From: Betaproteobacteria bacterium
GTDB lineage: Bacteria; Pseudomonadota; Gammaproteobacteria; Burkholderiales; Rhodocyclaceae
Length of the DNA: 10,711 nt
Direction of reading: 5' to 3'
Assembly (NCBI GenBank): GCA_028868235.1
Contig: JAGWUW010000049.1
Span: 1 to 10,711 of the forward strand
The translations under genes and the position numbers were made by a program. The notes under the pieces were generated by a model. It ran no database searches, had not been told where the DNA came from, and worked only from the letters and a program-made list of their open reading frames with translations. This document shows positions 1-7,872 of the stretch, piece after piece (positions within the stretch are counted from its first letter, which is position 1; each line of letters starts with the position of its first letter).

Positions 1-2424
1 TCATTGCAGCGCCCTCACAACGACCGACGAGACGCCGTTAATTCGTTCAATGCTGAAAATAAACTTGTTTGTCCCCGTCGTATTGTAGGCGGCATATGCC
101 GACGACGGGACCGTGTAAGAGCCGCTGACGGTCAACGACGTTGCGGATGAATTCGTGACAAGGATGTCGATTGCGCAATCGGAAGCAGGAACTGCTAGCG
201 TCCACGCTCCGGTAACGGTTACATATTGATAATTATGCGCAGTCGGGTCCGGCGTCAGCGTGGCAGCGCTGACTGTCCCGATATTATATGGAGCGGCTAT
301 GTAGCCCTTGGTGATGGTGTCGGAAACACCTGTATTAAGCGGACGGCCAGCGGCCCGCAGATACGTGAGACACGTCCAGTTGCCCGACCCATCGGACGAG
401 AACCAGGCTGTATCTCCCGCAGCCGTCGTGATGTTGGCCGCGCCCGGCAGGATCAATGACGCGGCGTTATAGGTCAGGATCAGAACGCCCGTAAACTTGA
501 CGAAGCGCAACAGGCTGGCACCCGTGCCAAGTGATGTAATCGTCGTCGTACCCGTGACGGAAACACCAACCGTCGAGACGCTCGAAAGGTCCGTCGTCGG
601 AGCCGATGCGAGAGTTGTCACGCCACCGACCGGGCCAGTCGGTCCCGTGGCGCCGATGGGTCCCGTTGGCCCTGTTGCACCGGTTGATCCGGCCGGGCCC
701 GTAGCGCCCGCCGGGCCTGTTGCACCGGTCGGGCCACCGCTTGGCCCGGTCGCGCCAGTCGGACCGGTCGGGCCCGTCGCGCCCGTGGCGCCAGCTGGGC
801 CCGTGGCCCCCACTGGCCCCGTCGCGCCTACGGGGCCCGTTGCACCGGTTGGACCGCCGCTGGGTCCAGTCGCGCCCGTGGCGCCAGCTGGGCCCGTGGC
901 ACCGACCGGCCCCGTCGCGCCGGTCGGACCGCCGCTTGGCCCGGTCGGTCCGGATGGGCCGGATGGACCGGACGGCCCCGTGGCCCCGACAAGCCCGCGC
1001 GGGCCCTGCAGATAGGCCAGACTGATGATATGCACGCGGGCGTAGGTTTCATTGACACCGGAGATGTTGGCCGGAATGCCTAGACCATTCGTGCGCGTCA
1101 GCGAAACGCGGTAATCGAATTCGAAAGTTTCCGTTGCGCCAGCGACAGTAAAATCACCCATCAGAAAAGCGGTGCCAGCGGTCACAATATCAAGCGGACC
1201 GGTCGCGGAGAAACCTGCTTCAACGCTGTCGGAATAAAGAACTGTCGCTGTGGTTGTTGATTTGAAACGGGTCTTTGAAGCGTACGTGCCCCAGAACGGC
1301 TGTACCGCAAAGACGAGATAACTTCCGGTTGGAAGTGTGATCTGGTTCGACGCCAGCGATGCACCAGATATTGCGTTCTGCACGGTTTCGACGGTGTTAA
1401 GCGGGATTGTTCCCCAGCTTCCGCTTGTCGCGTTCCCACCGCTCGTATTGGTCGTTTGCTGGTTCGAAACGATGTACTGCTGTAGAAAGCCGCTTGATGG
1501 CGTGGGCATTCCCGTCTGATCTGACCAGGCCGAGCCCGTCCATACCGTATAAAGGCTTTCGGCCGTGACATAGACCATCCAGCCCGCAACCGGCGTGTAG
1601 AGTATCCAATTCGATACGCCGTCCCATTCGACCACATTGCCAGCGACGAAACCGGATACGGCCCATGTGCCGGTGATGGTGCCTTGCAGAATATGCCGCT
1701 CGCCTGCAGACGGAGCGGCAGGCGGCGACGACAGGCGGCTCGATACCGTGAAAAATGCGTTCTTGCTGGTGATCAGCGTGGGCGTATAGGCCGTGCAGTG
1801 AAAGCCCGCGCCGTCGCATGTGATCGTGACACCTTCGCCATAAGCAGACAGAACCTTGTTCGGTCCTGAATTTCCGGGATAGGTGATCGTCTGGCCGAGC
1901 AGCGTTGAAATAATGACGGCGTTTGCCGACCCGATATGCCGGATCGAGATATTCCAATTATCGCCGAGCGTGATGGCCGAGGTCAGCGTTATGACGACGT
2001 TGCCGCCGGAGCAATTGCAATTGAGCACCTTGCCGCGATCACCGGCCACTGCGGTATAGGCCGAGGTCTTGATGACGTTCGGGTTCTGCGGCAGGGCGGC
2101 GGCCGTCGTGCTTGGGATGACCAGCGCACCCAGGCGGTTGTCATATGTGGCAACCGTTGTGCCGTCCGCGCGGAGAATGACGACCTTATAAGCCGCCGAC
2201 CCCACATAAACGTCGGTTGGCGTGTTGCCGTCCGAGGTCGGCAGGCCGCCGGAGTTGGTTGTGATGCTAGAGCCAAGCGAGGTCGTCAAGCCGCTGTCGG
2301 CATAGACGGCCATCGGCGTGGTCGTGCCGGCCAGATAGAAGTTGACGGTAGCGCCAGAGAGTGGCGCGCCGGACGTATCAAGGATACGCTCACCGGGGGA
2401 AAAGACGAGGGTGGAAGCGGTCAT
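1..2424 (-). CDS. Tail fibre / receptor-contact protein with DUF2793-like, C1q-like and collagen-like regions
   Basis: An 807-residue mosaic fibre. Residues 1-96 resemble the common phage fibre N-terminus ([23 protein letters not shown]), probably the virion attachment part. Residues 118-213 form a beta-rich module (AGDRGK, then [10 protein letters not shown]). Residues 238-300 look like DUF2793 ([29 protein letters not shown]). Residues 310-473 resemble a C1q/TNF-type jelly roll ([12 protein letters not shown], then YARVHIISL). Residues 474-600 are collagen-like Gly-X-Y. Residues 602-695 ([24 protein letters not shown]) and 700-807 ([14 protein letters not shown], ending VVVRALQ) are modules I recall from Rhizobiales prophage fibres. 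The ATG directly abuts the upstream TAA and has AAGAGG seven bases upstream. Its TGA stop is the first three bases of the window, so the gene is complete. The position matches that of the P22 tailspike, but no tailspike beta-helix or catalytic motif is seen. The exact receptor is unknown. Confidence 0.85.
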   Translation of the reverse strand: MTASTLVFSPGERILDTSGAPLSGATVNFYLAGTTTPMAVYADSGLTTSLGSSITTNSGGLPTSDGNTPTDVYVGSAAYKVVILRADGTTVATYDNRLGALVIPSTTAAALPQNPNVIKTSAYTAVAGDRGKVLNCNCSGGNVVITLTSAITLGDNWNISIRHIGSANAVIISTLLGQTITYPGNSGPNKVLSAYGEGVTITCDGAGFHCTAYTPTLITSKNAFFTVSSRLSSPPAAPSAGERHILQGTITGTWAVSGFVAGNVVEWDGVSNWILYTPVAGWMVYVTAESLYTVWTGSAWSDQTGMPTPSSGFLQQYIVSNQQTTNTSGGNATSGSWGTIPLNTVETVQNAISGASLASNQITLPTGSYLVFAVQPFWGTYASKTRFKSTTTATVLYSDSVEAGFSATGPLDIVTAGTAFLMGDFTVAGATETFEFDYRVSLTRTNGLGIPANISGVNETYARVHIISLAYLQGPRGLVGATGPSGPSGPSGPTGPSGGPTGATGPVGATGPAGATGATGPSGGPTGATGPVGATGPVGATGPAGATGATGPTGPTGATGPSGGPTGATGPAGATGPAGSTGATGPTGPIGATGPTGPVGGVTTLASAPTTDLSSVSTVGVSVTGTTTITSLGTGASLLRFVKFTGVLILTYNAASLILPGAANITTAAGDTAWFSSDGSGNWTCLTYLRAAGRPLNTGVSDTITKGYIAAPYNIGTVSAATLTPDPTAHNYQYVTVTGAWTLAVPASDCAIDILVTNSSATSLTVSGSYTVPSSAYAAYNTTGTNKFIFSIERINGVSSVVVRALQ
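625..1005 (-). repeat. Collagen-like Gly-X-Y coding repeat (41 triplets, three interruptions)
   Basis: Codes for fibre residues 474-600, read as 41 Gly-X-Y triplets. GAT and GPx triplets dominate (GPT, GPA, GPV, GPS). The register is broken three times by the same extra glycine, in the string [12 protein letters not shown] at residues 495-506, 520-531 and 560-571 (bases 907-942, 832-867 and 712-747). The interruptions are 25 and 40 residues apart, which fits duplication of whole blocks. At the DNA level it is a GC-rich degenerate tandem repeat, open to slippage or recombination. Bacterial and phage collagen-like segments of this Thr/Pro-rich type are known to form trimeric rods; here the rod would link the C1q-like domain to the C-terminal modules. 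Confidence 0.9.
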
Positions 2425-2646
2425 TTATCGGCCTCTTGCCCACGGGGCGACGAGGCCCGGCGTTGTCTGCAATAGCTGCTGAATTTGCGCGGCCATGGAA
2501 TCGGTCGGCGTCTGATCCCAAGCGGCGTTGATTTGGTCTTGCAGGTTGGCAGGCTGAGCCGCCGACTGCAGCCTATTGGCCATCACGGGAGAGGATGGCG
2601 GTTGCAGGCTTGAAAGACGGTTGTAGGACTGAGTTGGATCATTCAT
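2425..2646 (-). CDS. Small orphan virion-region protein (73 aa), function unknown
   Basis: I do not recognise this protein. It is hydrophilic and rich in Gln, Ala, Pro and Ser, with a probable helix in the second half (LQDQINAAWDQ, MAAQIQQLLQTTPG) and a basic end (APWARGR). There is no signal peptide, membrane segment or cysteine. The start at 2646 is chosen because AGGCGG lies eight bases upstream and the overlap with the preceding gene is only 8 bases. An ATG nine codons further upstream (2673) has no visible ribosome binding site and would give a 35-base overlap. Its stop TAA abuts the fibre start. Lying between the largest ejection protein and the fibre, it may be a minor virion component or fibre-assembly helper, but that is inference from position only. 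Confidence 0.65.
   Translation of the reverse strand: MNDPTQSYNRLSSLQPPSSPVMANRLQSAAQPANLQDQINAAWDQTPTDSMAAQIQQLLQTTPGLVAPWARGR
2432..2437 (-). promoter_or_regulatory. Ribosome binding site of the tail-fibre gene
   Basis: AAGAGG on the minus strand, seven bases before the ATG at 2424. It lies inside the last codons of the preceding small gene, whose TAA directly abuts the ATG. It is one of the clearer Shine-Dalgarno matches in this block and supports this start. Confidence 0.6.
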
Positions 2647-5600
2647 GGACAAAGCCGCCTGTGCGTTGATCATAAGCGTGTTCGTCGTCCATCAGGAGGA
2701 CGTGTGCCCACGGGTGTTTGCTTTTCCACTCTTTTGCGTACTCGTCGGAGACCGGCTGATCTTTGGCGTCGAGCGGCTTTCGAAACCCGATGATGTATGT
2801 CGGCACGCCCTTGTTGTAGAGTTCGTGCGCGGCGTCAGCCTCATCATCGTCATGCATGGCGTTTTCGACCACGGCGTAGGATGGCCTTAGGTCCGGTCGG
2901 CGCGTCATCACCTTGTCCCAGGCGTCCGCGTTGTTCTTGGCGACGAACCCTGCACCACCCGCCTTGATCGCGTCCGCGACTTTTTCCAGCCGCGATGCGC
3001 TCATGCGATGCGTGTTATCGAAATGAATGTCGTCGGCACCCTTGGCAACCAAGCCCTTCACGTCATCGGTCAATTGCGCGAGCTTTTCCGGCGTGTCGAA
3101 ATTGTTGACGCCTTCGCCTTCCTTGGCTCCGCCCCATTCCCGGCCGCCGCCGCCGCCGACATGGTATGCCGTGATCTTGCCGCCTGCCTTCTTAATGGCC
3201 GCGACTGCATCCGGCGCGCCTTGCGTGTTCAAATCGAAGTCAAACCGTTTGGTGCCCAATGCCACGGCCTGCTTGACCTCATCCGGTGTCGGCGGTTCCT
3301 CGAGCGAGGTCCAAAGGTTTGGCTTACTGCCGATTTCCTCGGCCTTGGCCTTGTCCGGCGCCACCGATTCCAACGCCTGCGTCATGCTTGCGGCAATTTT
3401 CTTGCCGATGTCGGTATCCTGGCCGCCGGTGTTGGCGATTTGCGAGATGAGTTGCCGTGCCTGCGTTGGCGTCTTCACTGCCGCCGCCCGGATCAGCGCC
3501 TGCATGTAGCGTGGCGATGAAAGCAGCCGCGCCGTGCCGTAGGTGCCAAGGCTCGCAACTATGCCCGCGACAGGATGCGTCACCAGGGCAATGCCGAGAC
3601 CGATGTCGCTGTGGTGCACCGTGTTTCTGATCTCGGGCAACGTCGTGACGGATTTTTCAAACGGCTGCAGTTTGCCCGCGATTTTCTCAAGTGCTTGCAG
3701 CCGGTCCCATATGGCTTTGCCTTCCGGCGTGGCCGACATGACGGCCCGCGATTCTGGCTTGATTTCCTTGACGGCGCGGAAGAAGTCGAAGGCGTTCTTG
3801 CTGCCGTCCGTCGTCTGGGCGATGATCGCCGCGACGCCCTTGGAAATCTGCGCGGAATCGCCCTTTTCTTTCAGGACACGCATATAGGGCCGCAAGAGCT
3901 GCAGATTGCCGTCCTTGGCGGCATCGGAAAGCCGCGTCATGGCCTGCAGCGGTTCAACCTTGTCGCCGAAGATTTTCGCCAGCGGCTGGCGCATCGTGGC
4001 CAAGTGTTCTCTGTACCGCTCGTCAAGCTGACGGTCGATCAGCGCGGCGCGTTCGCCCTTGGCGCCAGCACCGTTCATGAATTTCCGGATGTCGCCCGAC
4101 ACCGCGCCTTCGAGCCGCCGCAGCGCCGCCGCATCGGCCGTGCGCGGCATCCCCGGATAAGGGGGCCGTTCGGCGTCGCGCGCGGCGCGCCGGATCGACG
4201 AGCGCAGATCTCGCAATCCCTGCACGCCGGGGAATAGCTGGCCTTTCTTCCGGTAATCCGCCGCTGTTTCGAGGCGGTCCATCACGTCATTGCCGAACAG
4301 GCCGCGCAGATGTTTGGCGAGGTCCGGGCGCATCTCGCCGTTTTCGCCGAACACCTGACCGTCTTTGTAGCCTTTGAGCTGCAGACTAGTACGGGCTTCC
4401 TTCGCCAGGTTGTCGAGCAATGTTTCAGTCTGTGTCTTGACGAGGGAACCGCTCGGCCCCGGTCCACCGAGCGGGTTTTTCTGAAACTTCGGCACGTCGC
4501 GCATGTGCCGCTCATAGGCGGCGCTCGCCTCGGTCGGGTAGGTGTCCTTGCTGCGGCCGAACTCGAAGCCCGGCTGCTGCTTGCGCTGGCGCTCATAGGC
4601 CGCCTGTGCATCGGCTTCCGCTTTTCGCGTGGCCGCCCATGCATCGGCCTGCGAACGGTCCTGCAGGCGCTGCGTTTCCTGGCGCGCGCGCGCGTTGGCG
4701 TCGTTCTGCTGGCGAAGCAATTCCTGCGTCTTTCGGAATTGGGTCTCGCGGGCGGCGTCGTTGATCGATTTATCGATGGCTTTGTGAAAGGCATCGTCCG
4801 CCGCCTGGTTCTGCTGGTCATAGTGCTCGCGCAAGGCGTTGACCCAGTTTGCCTCACGCTCCGGTTCCCATTTGGCCAGCGTCTGGTGATAGTTGGCCTT
4901 GGCCGCCTCGCGTTCGGCAACCGCACCCTTCAAATCCTGGAATGATTTGACCGGATCAGGTCCGGTGTAATGCGGGTGGTTGAGGTCTTGCCAGAGCTTT
5001 TCCGGGTCGCCGTTGTACTGCTTGACCAGATCGGGATTGGCCTGAAACTCTTTCTTGAAATCGTCGGCCTTGGCGTTGGCGATGTCGAACTTCCGCCGCA
5101 TGTCGAGTTCTGCGGCGGAAATCTCTTTCTGCGCCGCGACGGAATGCGGGAAGGTTTCCTTGGGGATGTTAGCCTTGGTGATCGGAGGCCGCGTCACCAT
5201 CGCGGGCTCTGCCGGTTCGACATTAATCGAATTCGGGTCGATCTTCTCCGGCTGCACCGGCGTTACTTCGGCAGGCTTGACCGGCTCGACAACGGGCTTC
5301 GGTATCTCGAAGCCGCCGGCGCCCATCGGCCCGGTCATCCGCTCGAGGTCGGCGTCGGGCATCCGCGCAATGTCGGTCGACGGGATAGACCGCTGCGTCA
5401 ACTGATTGCGGGTGAAGTCCTGAATATCCTTGCCAGCGTCCGCGATCGGTTGATTGCCAAGCGGCTGTTGGACGGTCTCTTGCGCGGCCTTATGCACCGC
5501 GCCAGCGTCGGCCGCCGCTGCCTCGCGAACCGGACCGCCGAATAGACGGTTTTTGGCGACGTATTGCGATAGGGCATTGTTCGTCCCCTCCGGCGCGACG

Positions 5601-6412
5601 GTTGCCGGAAGCTGCGGCGTCTGGCCGGTTGCGTCCTGAAACGCCTGATAGGCTTTGCGCGCCATTTGCTGCGCGTCTGGCGACAATCCCCGCAGCCAAT
5701 TGACGAAGCCGCCAATATCATTCTTGAACTTCAACACGCCTTCTATGACGGCGGGCGTCACGGCACCCATGACCATGCCGCCGAGCATTCCGGCGCCGGT
5801 ATCGGCGAGACGGCCGGTTGTGTCGGTCTGTTGGCTGTCGAGCGCGCCTTGCGCCGCGCCATAGGCGCCCATAGTACGCGCGCCTTGCAAACCAGCCTGA
5901 TAGAGCCGGTTCATGTTGGTCGCGACGGCCGGTAATTCAGCGCCAGCCATGAATGGCAACTTGCTGATGCCGTAGCCGCCCAAGGCCATGCCTGCGGCCT
6001 TCGCGGCATAATCACCGAAACCGTTGTTTTCGTTGTCGGCGTTGGTTACGGCCCACTCATGCGCCAGGTTGGCGTTGAATGTCGGCTCGCCGCCGGTCAT
6101 GAATTGTCCGGCGGCTGTCGTGCCAGCTCGGATGATGTCGGCACCGGGGATTAGCGCGTTGGTAAATTGCCTCCCATAGCGCAGCACGCCGGTCTGCGGC
6201 ACGGCTTTGACCTGACCGGACATGGAGCCGTAAAGGCCAAGATTGCCGCTTGGTGGCGATTGGTCGGGTAGTGCATCGGGCTGGCTCGGCGTCGCCCTCA
6301 ATTCATCAGGCGATGTGCCTTCGCTGTTGATGTAAGCGTCGATGTCCGATTCAGGTGCATTCTTCTGCACCATGATCGCGACATTGCGCTTCACCCGCTG
6401 CAGGTCGGCCAT
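2639..6412 (-). CDS. Very large ejection (internal virion) protein in the gp16 position, with C-terminal GH114-like domain
   Basis: A 1257-residue modular protein, about twice the length of P22 gp16 (609 residues), whose slot it occupies. Residues 1-60 are a short helical head and a Pro/Ser linker. Residues 130-235 are Gly/Ala-rich with two hydrophobic stretches (about 138-150 and 205-227), typical of phage internal virion proteins. Residues 368-412 are Pro/Glu/Val-rich and probably unstructured. Residues 425-613 are long charged helices, probably coiled coil (EREAAKANYH, ARARQETQRLQDRSQADA). Residues 660-925 are further helical sequence, and 936-964 a hydrophobic, Gly-rich segment that could insert into a membrane. 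Residues 1030-1257 resemble a GH114 glycosidase barrel. The ATG overlaps the upstream stop by one base (TAATG) with no strong Shine-Dalgarno, so coupling is likely. The probable role is to be packaged, ejected first and help DNA cross the envelope. The ejection role rests on synteny and composition; no lysozyme or transglycosylase motif was seen. Confidence 0.75.
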   Translation of the reverse strand: MADLQRVKRNVAIMVQKNAPESDIDAYINSEGTSPDELRATPSQPDALPDQSPPSGNLGLYGSMSGQVKAVPQTGVLRYGRQFTNALIPGADIIRAGTTAAGQFMTGGEPTFNANLAHEWAVTNADNENNGFGDYAAKAAGMALGGYGISKLPFMAGAELPAVATNMNRLYQAGLQGARTMGAYGAAQGALDSQQTDTTGRLADTGAGMLGGMVMGAVTPAVIEGVLKFKNDIGGFVNWLRGLSPDAQQMARKAYQAFQDATGQTPQLPATVAPEGTNNALSQYVAKNRLFGGPVREAAAADAGAVHKAAQETVQQPLGNQPIADAGKDIQDFTRNQLTQRSIPSTDIARMPDADLERMTGPMGAGGFEIPKPVVEPVKPAEVTPVQPEKIDPNSINVEPAEPAMVTRPPITKANIPKETFPHSVAAQKEISAAELDMRRKFDIANAKADDFKKEFQANPDLVKQYNGDPEKLWQDLNHPHYTGPDPVKSFQDLKGAVAEREAAKANYHQTLAKWEPEREANWVNALREHYDQQNQAADDAFHKAIDKSINDAARETQFRKTQELLRQQNDANARARQETQRLQDRSQADAWAATRKAEADAQAAYERQRKQQPGFEFGRSKDTYPTEASAAYERHMRDVPKFQKNPLGGPGPSGSLVKTQTETLLDNLAKEARTSLQLKGYKDGQVFGENGEMRPDLAKHLRGLFGNDVMDRLETAADYRKKGQLFPGVQGLRDLRSSIRRAARDAERPPYPGMPRTADAAALRRLEGAVSGDIRKFMNGAGAKGERAALIDRQLDERYREHLATMRQPLAKIFGDKVEPLQAMTRLSDAAKDGNLQLLRPYMRVLKEKGDSAQISKGVAAIIAQTTDGSKNAFDFFRAVKEIKPESRAVMSATPEGKAIWDRLQALEKIAGKLQPFEKSVTTLPEIRNTVHHSDIGLGIALVTHPVAGIVASLGTYGTARLLSSPRYMQALIRAAAVKTPTQARQLISQIANTGGQDTDIGKKIAASMTQALESVAPDKAKAEEIGSKPNLWTSLEEPPTPDEVKQAVALGTKRFDFDLNTQGAPDAVAAIKKAGGKITAYHVGGGGGREWGGAKEGEGVNNFDTPEKLAQLTDDVKGLVAKGADDIHFDNTHRMSASRLEKVADAIKAGGAGFVAKNNADAWDKVMTRRPDLRPSYAVVENAMHDDDEADAAHELYNKGVPTYIIGFRKPLDAKDQPVSDEYAKEWKSKHPWAHVLLMDDEHAYDQRTGGFVHE
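2642..3325 (-). other. GH114-like (TM1410-type) TIM-barrel glycosidase domain within the large ejection protein
   Basis: Protein domain covering residues 1030-1257 of the preceding protein. Motifs occur in the order expected for glycoside hydrolase family 114: a first strand with FDFDLNTQ (1057-1064); GKITAYHVGGGG (1078-1089), matching the family's GK-V-CYFSAG strand; GADDIHFDNTH (1125-1135), matching the CDGVEPDN strand with Asp1132; GFVAKNN (1155-1161), matching the LKN strand; YAVVENAM (1179-1186), matching the NEQC strand with Glu1183; and GVPTYIIGF (1202-1210), matching the last GK-VF strand. Asp1132 and Glu1183 sit where family members carry conserved acidic residues. GH114 enzymes hydrolyse alpha-1,4-linked galactosamine polymers. 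At about 220 residues it is slightly short for the family. The substrate here is unknown, and a barrel without activity is possible. Confidence 0.6.
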
Positions 6413-7872
6413 TATTCGAGACCGTACTTATTCTTGAGACGCTGTTGCGTCACGTCTTGCTGTGTCGGCGGTGCGGCGGTGAGCGGCGGGGCCCCTTGGG
6501 CCTGACTCGGCAATCCATTGGTGCTGTAGCCGTTGTTTTCGAGATCTTGCAGTTCCTTGTATTTGTAGAGCGTTCCCGGCGCGGTCTGCGATTTGTTGCC
6601 GACGTAGGTATTGTAAATCCGGTAGAGCTGATCGAGCTTGCGGCCAACGTCATCCCGCGTATCGTCGGGCTCAATCGAGAAATACTTCAGGAACCGCACG
6701 TCTTGCGCGTTGGCATGGCGGTTGCCTTCGACGAGAGCCGTCATCGTCGCAACGGTGTGGTTCAGGTTTTCAATGGCCGCGCGCGTCGCGGGAACTTGCG
6801 ACCTCAACCACGGCGTCATCGCCATATTGCGTCCGAGCATCGTTGAACCGTTGTCGACCAGTTCGTGCTTGGCGTTGACGATATCGCCGATCATTGGCGA
6901 CGCCTTTGCCGCCGCGATCGACATTTTCGAGTCCGCCTTCATGTCATGCAGCGAACCGTCGTCATTATATTCAAAGCCGCTTGGAGCCTTGCCTTTCAAA
7001 TAAGTCCATTGCGCCTGAGTATCCCTGTATTTGATCAGGCGTTGCCGGTCATCATCACCCTTTTTGTCAATGGCGGCTTGCCCCGTAAGGGCATACGTCG
7101 CGCGGGCATCCATGTTGCCCCCGGCTCCAACGGCAACACCTGGGATATTTTCCGCAGACTTCCCATATGGCCCCCAATCAGATTGCTTGACAGCGGCAGC
7201 GGGTTCCTCGGTGCGATCGCCGAGAACGCTCGAGAAAATATAAGGCGTGTCGATGCCCGCTTGCGGCGGAGCGGGCGCCCCCATTGCAGGTGCCGCGCCC
7301 GGTGCCGAAAGCCGGTTAGGCGGGACGATCTGGCCGTCTTCATTCATGCCGTAACCGGCCAATGGGTCGGCTTGCTGGCCGCCGTTTGGCGGTGGCGCGA
7401 ACCGAGATGCTGCTGCCTTGTAATAGGCCGTGCGAGCGTTCTGCGACGCGATTTCGGCCTGCAGCTTCTGCCGCTGCAACGAGTCTTTCACTTGGCCGAA
7501 CTCAGCTGCAACAAGTTGCGGGCCGGATGTCGGATCGAGATAGGCCGGATCGAGGTTTTGGTAATCCGGATGTTGCTGCAAAAACCGCTGATAGGCCGCC
7601 GTGCGCTCTGGTCCAACCGGCAATTGCGAAATCGCCATCGCTTGATTGCCCATCTGCAGGGCGTTTTGAACCTTCGTTGCCTGATCGAATTTGGATTGAT
7701 TGAGGTCGGCGTTTTGCTGCTGGATTTGACGCAGCGCAGCGTTATTGTCGAGGTTGGCTTGCTGATAAGTGCCGTTCGTGTAGTCGTTCATCTGCTGCGT
7801 CAGCGCATTGAGCGGCTGGAAGTTGAGGCCCTGGGGCTGGTATGAGGTCGGAACCGGCTGGAAGCTGTCCAT
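6412..7872 (-). CDS. Ejection (DNA injection) protein in the gp20 position
   Basis: A 486-residue, mostly helical, Gln/Ala/Asn-rich protein, close in length to P22 gp20 (471 residues) and in its slot. Residues 1-75 are Gln/Asn-rich, with probable coiled coil at 38-75 (LRQIQQQNADLNQSKFDQA). Residues 84-155 include QRFLQQHPDYQNLDP and a helix FGQVKDSLQRQKLQAEI. Residues 158-210 form a Pro/Ala/Gly linker. The C-terminal half is better ordered: residues 320-425 (GSTMLGRNMAMTPWL, ATRAAIENLNHTV, ANAQDVRFLKYF, GRKLDQLYRIY) resemble a helical module I recall from other phage internal virion proteins. No catalytic motif, signal peptide or membrane segment is visible. The ATG overlaps the upstream TGA by one base, with AGGG eight bases before it. 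The ejection role is inferred from synteny, size and composition, since these proteins diverge too far for motif recognition. Confidence 0.65.
   Translation of the reverse strand: MDSFQPVPTSYQPQGLNFQPLNALTQQMNDYTNGTYQQANLDNNAALRQIQQQNADLNQSKFDQATKVQNALQMGNQAMAISQLPVGPERTAAYQRFLQQHPDYQNLDPAYLDPTSGPQLVAAEFGQVKDSLQRQKLQAEIASQNARTAYYKAAASRFAPPPNGGQQADPLAGYGMNEDGQIVPPNRLSAPGAAPAMGAPAPPQAGIDTPYIFSSVLGDRTEEPAAAVKQSDWGPYGKSAENIPGVAVGAGGNMDARATYALTGQAAIDKKGDDDRQRLIKYRDTQAQWTYLKGKAPSGFEYNDDGSLHDMKADSKMSIAAAKASPMIGDIVNAKHELVDNGSTMLGRNMAMTPWLRSQVPATRAAIENLNHTVATMTALVEGNRHANAQDVRFLKYFSIEPDDTRDDVGRKLDQLYRIYNTYVGNKSQTAPGTLYKYKELQDLENNGYSTNGLPSQAQGAPPLTAAPPTQQDVTQQRLKNKYGLE

Noticed and set aside
712..942. 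Spaced GC-rich repeats considered as a CRISPR array or DNA-level regulatory repeat.
   Set aside because: The repeats are in frame, code for Gly-X-Y triplets, are degenerate at third positions and have no constant-length spacers.
497..1015. Plus-strand open frame rich in GPV/APV repeats, looking like a second collagen-like protein.
   Set aside because: It is the antisense shadow of the real Gly-X-Y repeat. The complement of GGX-CCX codons also reads as Gly/Pro, and the frame lies entirely inside the fibre gene with no matching neighbours.
1..2424. Tailspike endo-glycosidase activity in the fibre, by analogy with P22 gp9.
   Set aside because: No parallel beta-helix pattern or catalytic motif was seen; all recognisable parts are structural fibre modules.
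3575..4237. Plus-strand open frame (220 codons) inside the large ejection gene.
   Set aside because: Composition is again an antisense artefact (Arg/Gly/Phe-rich, no recognisable fold), with no support from spacing or ribosome binding site.
6865..7845. Long plus-strand open frame (326 codons) opposite the gp20-position gene.
   Set aside because: Arg/Leu/Val-rich composition is typical of the complement of a GC-rich gene. It shows no motifs, and the minus-strand frame fits the operon with overlapping start and stop.
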